Assembly (NCBI GenBank): GCA_948567375.1
Contig: OX419756.1
Location: 6,205,001-6,269,000, forward strand
DNA from: Lunularia cruciata
Lineage: Eukaryota > Streptophyta > Marchantiopsida > Lunulariales > Lunulariaceae
Direction: 5' to 3'
Length of the DNA stretch: 64,000 bases
This document shows positions 30,331 to 41,090 of the stretch, in pieces. Position numbers and translations under genes: made by a program. Positions within the stretch are counted from its first letter, which is position 1, and every line of letters starts with the position of its first letter. The notes under the pieces were generated by a model. It was given only the letters and a program-made list of their open reading frames with translations. It ran no database searches and had not been told where the DNA came from.

Positions 30331-31450
30331 TGTGTGATATTGAAGAAACTAATCATTCATTGCTTGTGCATTGATATTGAATAAAACAAAAGAAAATGAT
30401 GGATTTGGTTAAACAAACCTTGTGTCCTACTTATAAGTTATTTGAATTTGATACCAAGATTAAAATAAAATAAAAACCTATATTAACTGCCAAGTGAGAT
30501 ACTATGGATAGTGAATCTGCCTTACACTCCGAAGGACAAGGTACAATGGGCCAACTTCCCTTATTTAAGTACAGATGATTTGCTTAATTGAGTAGTAGTG
30601 TGCACTTACATAGAGTTTGACCTCCACATTCATAAGTATTATGAATTATGAAAGTACAATTATGAAAGTACATTGTAAAATTGAGACCTTATATCCCTAT
30701 TTAAGAAGAGAAGGGAACTAAGAGTAAATCAAATAGTAAAATTATTGAAGTATTTGAACATAATAATGCCAATTGAGTGAAAATATTAGAGCATAAATTG
30801 ATAAGAATAGATTCTTATCAGTAAAATAATAGATATAGTAATAATAGTTGGATGTGTTATAACATACCTTTATACAATACAACAGAATCTTATTCAACTT
30901 GGTCATCTTAAAAAGTCATAACTTTCATTAAACCTGTTTCAGTGTTAATCATCTTTGGTCCTAACCTTTACCATCTACACTACATTCTTTTATTCTCGTA
31001 TCCTTTGAGGTCTAATACTAAAAACAGGTGCTGCTTTTGCTCACAAACGCTCTTCCTTACATTTCTAAATTTCTTACAACTAGAAACTGCCACACTCAAT
31101 CAGGGCAAAGCCGTTAGACATTCAACAGATCTTACTGACTGAATCATACTAACCTGGACAAATTGAACACATTGAGCTCTAAGCGCTAAGTCAAAGATTA
31201 CCGGAACATGCGTTGCGAATATGCGCAAAGTGAACTAGGAGAGGAGTACTGAATTTTCTAGTCTTCAAGGTCAGCTAATTTTCTTGGGAAATAATGTCTT
31301 CTGCCTAGGCCGTACGTTTGGTAAAGATGCAACAGACACGAGATACTTACTCTTGGACGAGGTTCACTAAGTGGCCATGTAGCTAAAGCGATGTGGACAG
31401 AAGCTATGACGAGTCCTTAACTCAAACTTCGTACCAAAGTTTAGGAATTT
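30331..31450. other. AT-rich intergenic DNA, no gene seen
   Basis: No long open frame, recognised domain or clear repeat is visible. Base composition rises in GC from about 31080 towards the VWA5-like relic. Confidence 0.5.
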
Positions 31451-31950
31451 CTGTCAGAATCTAGATGCGCACTCCTCCCGGGGATGTGCAATTTTCCCCT
31501 AAACAAAGCAGCAAAGAAAGAAGAACGAGAATCGCACCCACTTTATTGCGAACATTGTGGAACAATGTTCAACAACAGCTCGCGGCACTTGAGAGGAAAG
31601 GGGACACACATCAAATAGCAGAAAGGATGGGATGGATCCATCATGCAGGGATAAAACCTCGTACAAGGATAAGACCCAAGGAATAAGATAGGACTAAACC
31701 CCATCTTGAGTGCTCTCAATGTGCCTTGAGAGCACTTGTTAACATCGCCTCTCACGGACTTGTGAAGCGGACCTGTCTGTCAACTTGTAGAGCCTATAGA
31801 ACACTAGCTCTTCCAATCTCACTTTGGGGTGCCTACTCTAATTGCATCTAAACAACGCGAACTACAGGTGCAGCTACTCAGAGGATTCTTCTAAGTTCAG
31901 TGTGTTTGAATTCAGCGTCATAATCTGAAACGGATTGACCAGTGCGGAAC
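31451..31950. other. GC-richer flank of the VWA5-like relic
   Basis: A 73-codon open frame at 31465-31686 has no recognised motif. A perfect 10-bp inverted repeat (GTGCTCTCAA, 6-base loop, TTGAGAGCAC) is at 31710-31735. Neither is assigned a function. Confidence 0.4.
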
Positions 31951-31951
31951 A

Positions 31952-33576
31952 ATGAACAGAGTGAGATCTGATGGAGCATTCGGAGGCCGCTATGAACAAG
32001 TTTGCGGAATCTTCTTTGTCGATGTTGGTCCATCAATGGAGTCGAAGGTCCAAACCTGGTTGCCACTGTTATCTCGATTCGCTCAGGTCTCAATTTCTCA
32101 GACGTCCTCTCGTGTGACCTTGAAGCAGTCTTTCTCCAGCCCGGCACTGAAGAAAATTGACGAAGTTGCTTACTCCTTTCCACTTTACGACAGCGCCTCT
32201 GTGGTGGCATTCACCTGCAAGATAGGAGAGCGCACCATCCATGGCATAGTATAGGAAAAGCACAAAGCTAAAAGGACTTATGAAGCGGCTAAATCTCGAG
32301 GACAGAGCATTTTCACCATTCCTCCACTCTGCCCCTTCTCCAGTAGTGCAGTGTACGTCTTCATGTCTTCCGCGGAGCAAGTCCAAAATCCCTTACCCTG
32401 CGTGGCTCTATTACTTCTGGCGAGATATTAGAGCTTGAAATTCCTTTGAACGACATCGGAGTGGGCACGACTGTACACCAGTTGGCAGCAAGAAAATTGA
32501 TGCGAGAATTAGAGGACGGTGATAGCTATCTTCACGCTGGTAAATTTGGTATCGATCCAGTGAAGGACGAAGGGAAATTCATGGACTGGGTCGAGAGAGA
32601 AGGCGTACGAGTTGGAATTACATGCGGAGTGGCAGGCAAGTGGACAAGTTTTGTAGCTGTTGACAATCATGAAGGGAGATTGCAAGGAGCCGACTGATGA
32701 CGAGAATGATTGTGCCGCGGACGAGAGTATGCACATGCCTGAGATGCGACAGAGACTAGCCTCGCCAACACTTTTCTGCTGACCGAATAATGGCAAAGCC
32801 CCATTTTACCTTTTTCGTCTCTCCCTTGTACGGCTTGATGGGGTCTTCCCATCATTCGTGTTCTCTACGCGGTCGCCTTTTTCGTATAATGGCAAAAAGA
32901 AGAAGTGTTTCAAGTAAAGCTGTTACCACTTCAGATGATTCATATTCTGTTCTGGTAACTGCAGCTTCATCAGCGAGTCCACTTTTTAGCATAGCTCCTA
33001 GCACATCCCTGGCTGAAACGGAGAATCGAATGTCCACTGGACCCCAGAAAGAGTTGCAGACAACCACTATATCACTAAAAAGCTTACGGCTGCAAAAAAT
33101 GTTCAGAATACGTCGGTCGTCGTTCGTCTGCTATCTCCAGCTCTCCACATGTAACTGGTCTTGATGATCTACAGTTCGCCGAGTACACACGAGTATCGAG
33201 GGATCCAACAAACCAAGTACCCGATGGAGAAACAGAAGAAACAAAAACTTACCATTTGATGCAGCAACAAGCATATGACGGAAGTTTCTCATCCAACACT
33301 GGCGATACTACAGAACGTTCGCGACGTTTTGCCGGTTTCACGACGTTTGTGCAGCAAGAACAAGACTTCTCGTCTATCCTAGCTTTGACAAGCCAGAAAA
33401 TCGACAAGCTGTTGTGCATAGCTCTAGCCATCTGCATGTTTCAAGCCATGAAGAATATGAAGGATGTTTGGAGTCTTGTCGTAGAGAAGGCCGAAGAATG
33501 GGCTCTCGGTGTAGCAGGAGATAAGGCGTGGACCTTAGTGACACAGTGGGCTTCGGAAGATCTAGCCAATAGATGA
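31952..33576 (+). pseudogene. VIT/VWA5-type protein gene, broken, vWA domain missing
   Basis: The plus strand encodes pieces of a VIT-plus-vWA protein (VWA5A/inter-alpha-trypsin-inhibitor heavy-chain type). The VIT domain at about 32090-32310 reads V-A-Y-S-F-P-L-Y-D-S-A-S-V-V-A-F, then G-E-R-T-I-H-G-I-V, a TAG at 32252-32254, and E-K-H-K-A-K-R-T-Y-E-A-A. After a frame change, 32400-32697 gives the post-vWA region (T-V-H-Q-L-A-A-R-K-L-M-R-E-L-E and K-W-T-S-F-V-A-V-D). The C-terminal region lies at 33200-33576 (A-Y-D-G-S-F, then a helix and W-S-L-V-V-E-K-A-E-E-W-A). The vWA domain that should lie between VIT and T-V-H-Q-L-A is absent. An alternative is a real gene with unusual introns, but the stop and missing domain argue for a pseudogene. 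Confidence 0.62.
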
Positions 33577-34090
33577 CAAAGTTAAAAGGATTCTGTTTTA
33601 GAGCTTCCTTGAATGTCGAGTATGTAGACTAGGTCCTGAGAAAACCACGCAAATGACAACTCTGTGTTTCTAAGTAGGAGACTACCACCGGGTAAGAATC
33701 ATGTACAGTGGCCCAAATCTTATTGGGATAATTTAAATCAAAGCTACGCATTATCAAATCTGATGGTTGTACTCTCAAGTGGGTATTGCAAATTCTTCTC
33801 TTCGGATGAACTTGGCAGTGCTCTCATTACAGATATCTTCCAACGTTACATCGTTAGATAATACGCATACTTAGTATAACTATATTCTCTGTAACCGTTG
33901 TACTTAACAAAAAAATTTAATAAATGTGTGAAGTGAGAAAGGAAATTCCAGCTGAGAATGAACAATCTGAATAATTACACCAACTAATGGAGCATTACTT
34001 TGCAACAGTAACGCAGGAGTAACATGGCCTTCCCAAGGACGACCTTAGACTTGTTTACTATTTTTAATTGAATGCAGGACTTTCAGGCAG
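33577..34090. other. Downstream of VWA5-like relic, no clear gene
   Basis: A 65-codon open frame at 33664-33861 has no recognised motif. AATAAA-like sequence (TTTAATAAATG near 33915) could be a polyadenylation signal of the relic. Confidence 0.35.
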
Positions 34091-34099
34091 ATAATGGAC

Positions 34100-34412
34100 T
34101 GTAAGTAAATATTTTAAGTGGCTCTCGTCAGCCTCAGGCTTCTCATAAGCTCTGCTCTTCACTATTCAAGGATGCCTCTCTTGACCTGCAGTGGTTCGAA
34201 TCTCGCAAAGCTGATCTTTTTTCAACGATAACCAACCCGAATGTTGTCCAAGATGCCAACAGTCGAGTGCCTCCTGAGTTCGTTCGTTCGAGGTACTTTC
34301 GGGAGAGCGAATGCAGGTGGGAATCTAGGCTGGGCAGAGTGTTCTCCTCCTTGTGTCTACATCCAGGAGCTACCACTCCACAAGAGTATTACAAATTCTT
34401 TGAAACTATATG
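34100..34412 (+). CDS. Unrecognised open reading frame without ATG, possible exon
   Basis: One frame without stops runs from about 34100 to the TGA at 34410, roughly 100 codons. It has a protein-like composition: S-S-L-F-K-D-A-S-L-D-L-Q-W-F-E-S, D-L-F-S-T-I-T-N-P-N-V-V, then R-Y-F-R-E-S-E-C-R-W-E-S-R and E-Y-Y-K-F-F-E-T. It has no start codon, so it would need an upstream exon. I do not recognise the family. It could also be a relic of the neighbouring broken gene. Confidence 0.3.
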
Positions 34413-34439
34413 AGAAACTATATGATCAGTTTTGAATCT

Positions 34440-36400
34440 TAAAAGAGGACAAGGTTACAGGATATAATAAATGTATAAAATAGAATATGAATAGAATGGT
34501 AGAAAAGAATAGGAAGTGAAATTTTGGTACTTTACAGGATATAGAAGCTCATCTGGACACATTTCCCATGAAATCTATCCATGATAACACGACAAACCTT
34601 TCATCAACCATAGTGAGCAAGACACTGGAATTTCACAGCGTCTTGTGATTTCTCTCCATGTGCGAGTTGTAAGTCAAACCGGAGAAAGCACATTAGTTGT
34701 TACACGTAATTGCTCATTCAGATCCAGAATGCGAAATTGGACGTCACATATACGGTATGCAATATATACTGAAATACAGAACATTTAGTGTGTAATATTG
34801 GGTACAAGTCCAATAATGATCGGATCTGCACTGACAGTAAGGTTTATGCCATATACGTATTGAGGAATCAAGCATCGATGAATAGTTCTTGCATAATGGT
34901 AAGCAGGGAAGAGCTAGTGGTTAATAATTACTTCAAAGCAAAACTGCTCAGATGTTAAGTGGCATTAGGAATGAGCGATTTTATTTTGAATATTCTCATC
35001 CCTTAACCTTTGCTCTTTGACTAGGAGAATACGGGATGTCCAAAGATGGACTAACAGTACCCTAATTTTACAACCTGGACTTAAAGGCACCCCAAAGTTG
35101 AGTTGGAATTAGTCAGTAGAATAATATTTAATTGCATACTATGAAGGCATGTCTTAACATTCTCATTCAACTATTATTATTACTCTCTTACTTTAGTAAT
35201 TTAGCTTCTATTTTTGTAAACTGCTTTAATATTTCAGTCAACTACCATCATCATATTCAAATAATTTAATGATTTTAGCATCTCATTTATTATCGGTTCC
35301 CTTGTTTTCTTAGTTATAATAATATGGTGAAGTCTCTCAAGTATACAACATACTTTCATAATTCATAACACTTATAAATAGGGAGGGCAAATCCAACTAC
35401 TATGCGGAGGTTACTTGTCTATAAAATAATCATCGCTTATTAAAAGAAAATGCAACCGTCCAAAAATGCTTAGTGCCAGCACGGACTGACTAATTCACGT
35501 CAGAATTGGCGGTACTGTCAAGTCGTTCTACCAACTTGGTGCCGTTAAGGTCGAGTGCCTAAGTTCTGGTACTGTTATGCAAAACATCGAAATTTGATTC
35601 ATTTGAATGGTATGTTGAACCTCAATGCACTTTGTACAGTAAATTCTCCATACACATAGTATTATATTGGATGATGTAATTACGTTTTGCGTTATGATTG
35701 AGGTGCATCCTGCTTTAAGTAATTGCGCGTGGATATTCGCTTGTAGGCTCTTCTTGCTCTGACAGATTGACGTCACTCTATTTGCACGGAAGTTTTTGAT
35801 CGGCTTAACATTATAATTCATCTTGCTTATTATTTTCTAAGTTTCCAGTGCACATTGCTTCCCAATACTGGCAGAGCTGGACTTCATATCGACATGTCAT
35901 TCTGGAAAGAGTTTTAAGCCAAGTGAGGAAAAACCCAAAAACACTTGTATAGTAGAGTTAAAATATTGCAAACCAGTTACCGTTGTCAAAATCAAAACAC
36001 AAGTAATTAAACCGTGTAAATCGACAATTTTAACATTTAATTCACTCCGTGGATATTGAACCGAGTTATAGTGGTTTCTCGCCACTTCATACTATAAGCA
36101 CAGCCCTTCAAGTGCACAAACTAGAGGTTATCGTTGACCAATCATGTAATTATTACAAGATCTGCAATTTCAGATACTGTACATGTAACAGTTGATAAAC
36201 CACGGAGTAAGGGAGCCAAACAGGTTAAGTTACAGCAAATACGTGTGCTCGCAGATTGTCTAGGGTCGGGTTGTTTGAACATCCATGTAGGATCTGCAGT
36301 TTGAGATACGATCGATGAACCATGGTGTGAGGCAGCAAGAAAGTTGACAACAGCAAACTACAAGCACATTGTCAACCGCAATTGTCTGGATAAAAAGGGA
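34440..36400. other. Intergenic DNA, nothing supported
   Basis: The stretch is moderately AT-rich. It holds short open frames only, no recognised domain and no obvious tandem or inverted structure. Confidence 0.5.
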
Positions 36401-36403
36401 AAC

Positions 36404-36640
36404 GACCCGTCAGATCGCTTGCGTGCCTTCACCGCTGGTGGAATGAGCGCAGCAGGACGTTCATCAAGCAGGGCAACCTCTGGCCGTGAAGCCGACATTG
36501 CCCGCAGCATTCGCGCACTGGCACCCAAGCCGTTTCTCGTCTTCCGGGCTGTGAGACTTGTCTGTGTTAGTGCTCACAGATCAAGATGTACGTACTATAG
36601 AACAGATCCTGTTCAAGTATAGTCGTGACATGGGAAGAAG
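36404..36640 (-). repeat. Third, inverted scrap of the duplicated segment
   Basis: The reverse complement aligns with about 50519-50735 of copy B. Shared runs include ACTTGAACAGGAT, TGTTCTATAGTACGTACATCTTGAT and CCCGGAAGACGAGAAA, and the GC-rich stretch up to CCAGCGGTGAAG. A shorter related piece also occurs at 49620-49680. The family thus exists outside the two long copies. Confidence 0.75.
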
Positions 36641-37076
36641 ATACAGCACTCTATACATGCCCATCATTGCTCACAACCCAGTGTACAGTTTATCAAGTCT
36701 GCGCCATATGGAAGAGAACACATGCAACCGAACGAGTTCAATCTCAATTAATGAACAGTGTTTTTCATTACATCAGTTTTCTGGTTAAAAAAAACACTGA
36801 CAAGAACTTCCCCCTCTCGATAGCTGGACATTACAGGACCTGCAAGTCGAAGTCGCCCCAGCCGATACTCATGACATTTATAATATAATATCCTCCGTTA
36901 ATATGTAAATTTTCTATTTGGCATACTATCAGAAACGGTAGAAAAGAATTTAATGTATATGTCAACAAGTACTTTAAATTAGGACGATGGTTTTCATTAT
37001 GCACAATAGCATATAGATATTTTGAGATATTATTATTCATATTGAAATCGTCCTCATTTGCAATACTTGAATCTAG

Positions 37077-37080
<4 letters not shown>

Positions 37081-37135
<55 letters not shown>
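37081..37135. repeat. (AT)n microsatellite, left arm
   Basis: A pure AT dinucleotide array of 55 bases, with the flanks described for the enclosing inverted repeat. Confidence 0.97.
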
Positions 37136-37137
<2 letters not shown>

Positions 37138-37757
37138 AATGATGCTAGATTCAAGTACTTCATAATAGGATATGCGCAACCATGCTGCCATTCTTCGGTG
37201 TTGGTGAAGATTTGATAAATTGGCAATGTTGGAAGGATGAATGTCAATCTGCATTACATTTTCTTTTGTCAGCGCAAGTATCAAGCAAACCATCTCAATA
37301 CTCATTCCTTTCCTCTACATGTTCTTCTACCAATTGGACCACTTGACCTAAATTTTGGTTCAATGCAAATTATAGATTCAATTTTGGTACCAATTTCAAT
37401 TTTGATTCAATGCAAATTACAAGAATCAATTTTGCTTGTTGAAAACAAGATTACAAGAACCAAATTACAAGAATCAATTTTGCTTGTTGAAAACAAGATG
37501 GAATTATTGCTTTCAATCATTTGGTTTGCATAGACCAAAATTTAGGTCAAGTGGTCCAATTGGTAGAAGAACATGTAGAGGAAAGGAATGAGTATTGAGA
37601 TGGTTTGCTTGATACTTGCGCTGACAAAAGAAAATGTAATGCAGATTGACATTCATCCTTCCAACATTGCCAATTTATCAAATCTTCACCAACACCGAAG
37701 AATGGCAGCATGGTTGCGCATATCCTATTATGAAGTACTTGAATCTAGCATCATTCT

Positions 37758-37760
<3 letters not shown>

Positions 37761-37808
<48 letters not shown>
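37761..37808. repeat. (AT)n microsatellite, right arm
   Basis: A pure AT dinucleotide array of 48 bases, shorter than its left-arm partner. The two arrays have therefore changed length since the arms formed. Confidence 0.97.
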
Positions 37809-37812
<4 letters not shown>

Positions 37813-38056
37813 CTAGATTCAAGTATTGCAAATGAGGACGATTTCAATATGAATAATAATATCTCAAAATATCTATATGCTATTGTGCATAATGAAAACC
37901 ATCGTCCTAATTTAAAGTACTTGTTGACATATACATTAAATTCTTTTCTACCGTTTCTGATAGTATGCCAAATAGAAAATTGTAATTCTTGTAATTTGCA
38001 ATTTTGGTTCAATGCAAATTATAGATTCAATTTTGGTACCATTCAATTTTGATTCA

Positions 38057-38615
38057 AAATGTCACCAACAAGCAAAACTCAAAAGGCCAAGATAGTCTGC
38101 ATACAATCTTCATTGATTGGTCTATAATGCACCACTTCTATTTTGGGTTAAATTAGCAATTTATTACTTCATAATAAAAAAATAATAAAAAAATTTACCA
38201 GTAGATAAAACCAAGTACTAGAATTCTATAATTAATATAGAATGTAGGTATTGGAATGATATCAAAGAGGATAACAAGCTCCAAACTTCTAGCTAGGCAA
38301 ATTTGTCCTTTAGTATCAAGGATTGTATGCAGGGATGAGAGGAGATATTATAGCCCAATGGCTTGGAATTTTTGTGATCAAACATTCGTCGATAGTAGCA
38401 AAATATTACTTTGAATAAATCAAGGTGATACTATGAAAAATGTCATAAAGTTTACAAAGCTCAAATAATCCTTTTTGATACTCATAAAAATGACAAAACA
38501 TTAATACCATACTGGTCAAACATTAATACCATACTGGTTTCAAATTATCGACCAATCAATGAAGATTGTATGCAGACTATCTTGGCATTTTGAGTTTTGC
38601 TTGTTGGTGACATTT
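38057..38615. repeat. Second inverted repeat, about 66-bp arms
   Basis: The arm at 38057-38122 and the arm at 38550-38615 are almost exact reverse complements (AAAATGTCACCAACAAGC ... AATCAATGAAGATTGTATGC pattern) around about 430 bp of AT-rich DNA. It directly adjoins the larger palindrome. It could be a foldback or MITE-like element, but no target duplication was identified. Confidence 0.85.
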
Positions 38616-39340
38616 TCAAGAGTACATAGTATTCTTATGACCATTATATAAACCAAAAATATTAAAGATAATTTGGTTACAAAATCATTAAAATGGATGT
38701 TTGCAATTATAATAAGGTGTCTACAAAAAATCTTACTGGATGAGTTTACCACTTGATTTGGTATGGATCATATGAATTTGACATCATCAAGTTCATCTAG
38801 AAGACCCTTGTTAGAGCCTTAATAAAAAATTACAAAGTATAGCTTCAATTATTGACTATCAAAGAATGAAATATGTAAAGAAAATATGTAATTATATCAT
38901 TTATCAAAAAAAATCCAATCATCATTACAATGATTATCAATGGGTTTATGTCTTCACAATTAGCTATATAATCAGCTATTGCTATAATGTACCCATCACA
39001 TGTTAATTTTTCATTAGTCCAATGAAGTCTAATCCTACATGAATATGAAACTATGGTCAATGGCATTATTATAAGAGCTTTGTTTATTGATAATTATCAT
39101 AAGATTGCTTGTGGATCTATGCATACTCATGCAATATGACACTCTAATGTTCATTGTTTAATTACATTAGGTCTATTGCCTTTTGTGTGCCTCATAGAGT
39201 ACGTCTCTACTCTTTCATTAGAATTCTCCTACTATTTTATTGATATTGAGTTGCAATAAATGACTTGTTTAATTATCTTGACTTGACCATCATATTTGGT
39301 CTTGCCTTCTTGATGAGTATTTTTCAATGGTTATTATGAC
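38616..39340. other. AT-rich DNA, no gene seen
   Basis: Only short open frames without recognisable motifs are present between the inverted repeats and the Mutator-like relic. Confidence 0.5.
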
Positions 39341-39349
39341 AATTCTGAA

Positions 39350-41090
39350 ATTATTGTCTCATTATTGTAAAAAATTGGATAATTCTTTTGTGTACTTGAA
39401 GTGGGAGGAGTCTCGCTACATTTGACTCTGGTGTGACAAGGATTGGAGTGATTGTGGTTGCAATGATGGTCATACATGGCCCTTGGTAATGCACAAAGCT
39501 CTTGGACACCATAGATATCTGGGTCAAGCAATCCATCATCTTGTTGGTGCCACCAATGGTGGAAATCTCCAAGTGCAAGCATGTCCTTGGTGGCAAAGAG
39601 CTTTGCAATATGATGTTGACAAGGAATGCCTCAAACCATTGTGAAGTGGCCAGAGCATTCTGGTGTCATTGATGTACTTTTCTCATTGACCTCCCACCCG
39701 CCTTGCAAGCTTGTACTGGTCATAGGTCTTGTCAAAGCAAAATGTGACAAGACAAAGAAGTTTTCCAGATATGGCTAATGGAAGGGATACTAGCACTTTC
39801 ATGCATTTGAGCTTGAATCTTTTGTCTGAAGTGCAAAAGTGTACACCTTTGCATTTCAATTGCTTGGAAGATGCATTGGTAGACATTCAGCAAGGAACCT
39901 TTTTGGTGAAGTAAATTGACCTTGACCAACACCCAATGTGCATCCTCTACATGAGAGATGATTGTGTCTTCAAAATGGCCATATTTATTGATGGCATAAG
40001 AGGTGTAGTAATTACAGAAGGGGATCCTTTTTTTCTTCATGTACTCAATCATTGCTATAGATGCAAGCAAGAGGCCATCATTCCAATGCTCAAAAAGTTG
40101 AGTCTCCAAATTGGCATCCATTACAAGCTCTCATTGCCACAAGAATGCACTCTAAGTGTCATGATCTTTGAAGTACTTCTTGCAATGAGCGGTGATGTTC
40201 TTCTTGATGTGCACTCAATGTGACCCCAATTGTTTGCCATTGAACATGAATTGTAATGATCAAGGCATCTTCACATCAATCACAACCACATAGGGGTATT
40301 GTTGTTGTAGGATTGTTGCCTCAATTTGATCTAGGGTCCAATGGTAGGTTGCTTCTCACTTGTTGGGAAGGAAAGCAATCAATGACTTGAATGTGTGATT
40401 TGTTTTGGTCATGCCTATGACATGCAGCATTGGCATGGAAAAGTGGTTAGTTTGTAGTTCTAATCTATAATCACCAAGTCTGAGTACTGTTTTGCCAGCT
40501 CTTGAGATGCACGGGGTTGGTAAAATAAGTGTGAAACCTTAATTTGCTTGTCTATCTCAATGGCAACATTGACTTTGTAATCATATTTGAGAGTATCCAT
40601 TAGTACATATGCTTGGGTTAAACCACCCAATTGAAGTACCTTCACCACTTGGATGATATTCTTGATTTATTTTCTATTTGCAACAATGGAATGAATGCAT
40701 ACTTGTTGCATATCTTGGTGTAAATAACCTATGGCAGACTCTTGGAGAGATACATGCACTTGATTAAATCAACAATTTCCTCTGTTTTGAAAAAGCATCA
40801 AATGGTAGGTATGGCATTGGTGAATCATTTGGGTCTGGGACCACTTGGCATCATGGCATCTCAACTTGAGCTTGTATTGGCAATCAACCATCAAAGTTGC
40901 ACGTTTTTGCACAAGTTTCTCCTCATCCTACTTACATTGGATGCTTCCTCCTTATGCACAGAAATCATCTGTTTTTGAGAGATCTTACAACAGTAAGGTA
41001 AGAGACAAACCATGGTCAATAGAAAAGTGTTGCAACTGTAAGATAGTAATATAAAAATCATCAAAGTGCAAAGATGGGAGAGAAAAGGAA
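39350..41090 (-). pseudogene. Mutator-like (MULE) transposase relic
   Basis: On the minus strand from about 41090 down, an N-terminal helical region (I-V-D-L-I-K-x-M and C-N-K-Y near 40690-40790) leads into the DDE catalytic region. There, H-L-F-Y-Q-P-(3)-Q-E-L-A-K-Q-Y-S-D-L-V-I-I-D lies near 40460-40540, then S-M-P-M-L-H-V-I-G-M-T, then Y-P-Y-V-V-V-I-D-V near 40270. H-I-K-K-N-I-T-A-H-C-K-K-Y-F near 40185 matches the C-x-W-H-I-x-K-N-(L/I) block of MULE/FAR1-type transposases. A C-terminal piece near 39550-39600 ends F-H-H-W-W. Stops and frame changes abound. It would have cut and pasted its own DNA. No terminal inverted repeats were found. Confidence 0.7.

Larger units (their letters stand above)
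36906..37981. repeat. Large near-perfect inverted repeat with nested AT-array hairpins
   Basis: The left arm (36906-37359) and right arm (37534-37981) are reverse complements over about 450 bp, separated by a 174-bp spacer. Each arm contains an (AT)n array (37081-37135 and 37761-37808). Each array is itself flanked by inverted ACTTGAATCTAGCATC / GATGCTAGATTCAAGT (37065-37080 with 37141-37156; 37737-37752 with 37809-37824). The structure is a palindrome of palindromes. Open frames through the arrays are by-products. Confidence 0.93.

Noticed and set aside
34180-34205. GGTTCGAATC, resembling a tRNA B box
   Set aside because: No A box or foldable arms upstream, and it lies inside the open frame at 34100-34412.
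36344-36622. 92-codon GC-rich frame that looks protein-like
   Set aside because: It lies on the opposite strand to, and overlaps, the inverted scrap of the duplicated segment, and there is no conserved frame between the copies.
36831-38052. Long open frames with Y-I-Y-I runs on both strands
   Set aside because: They are translations through (AT)n arrays in a palindrome; the same peptide appears in both arms only because the arms are reverse complements.
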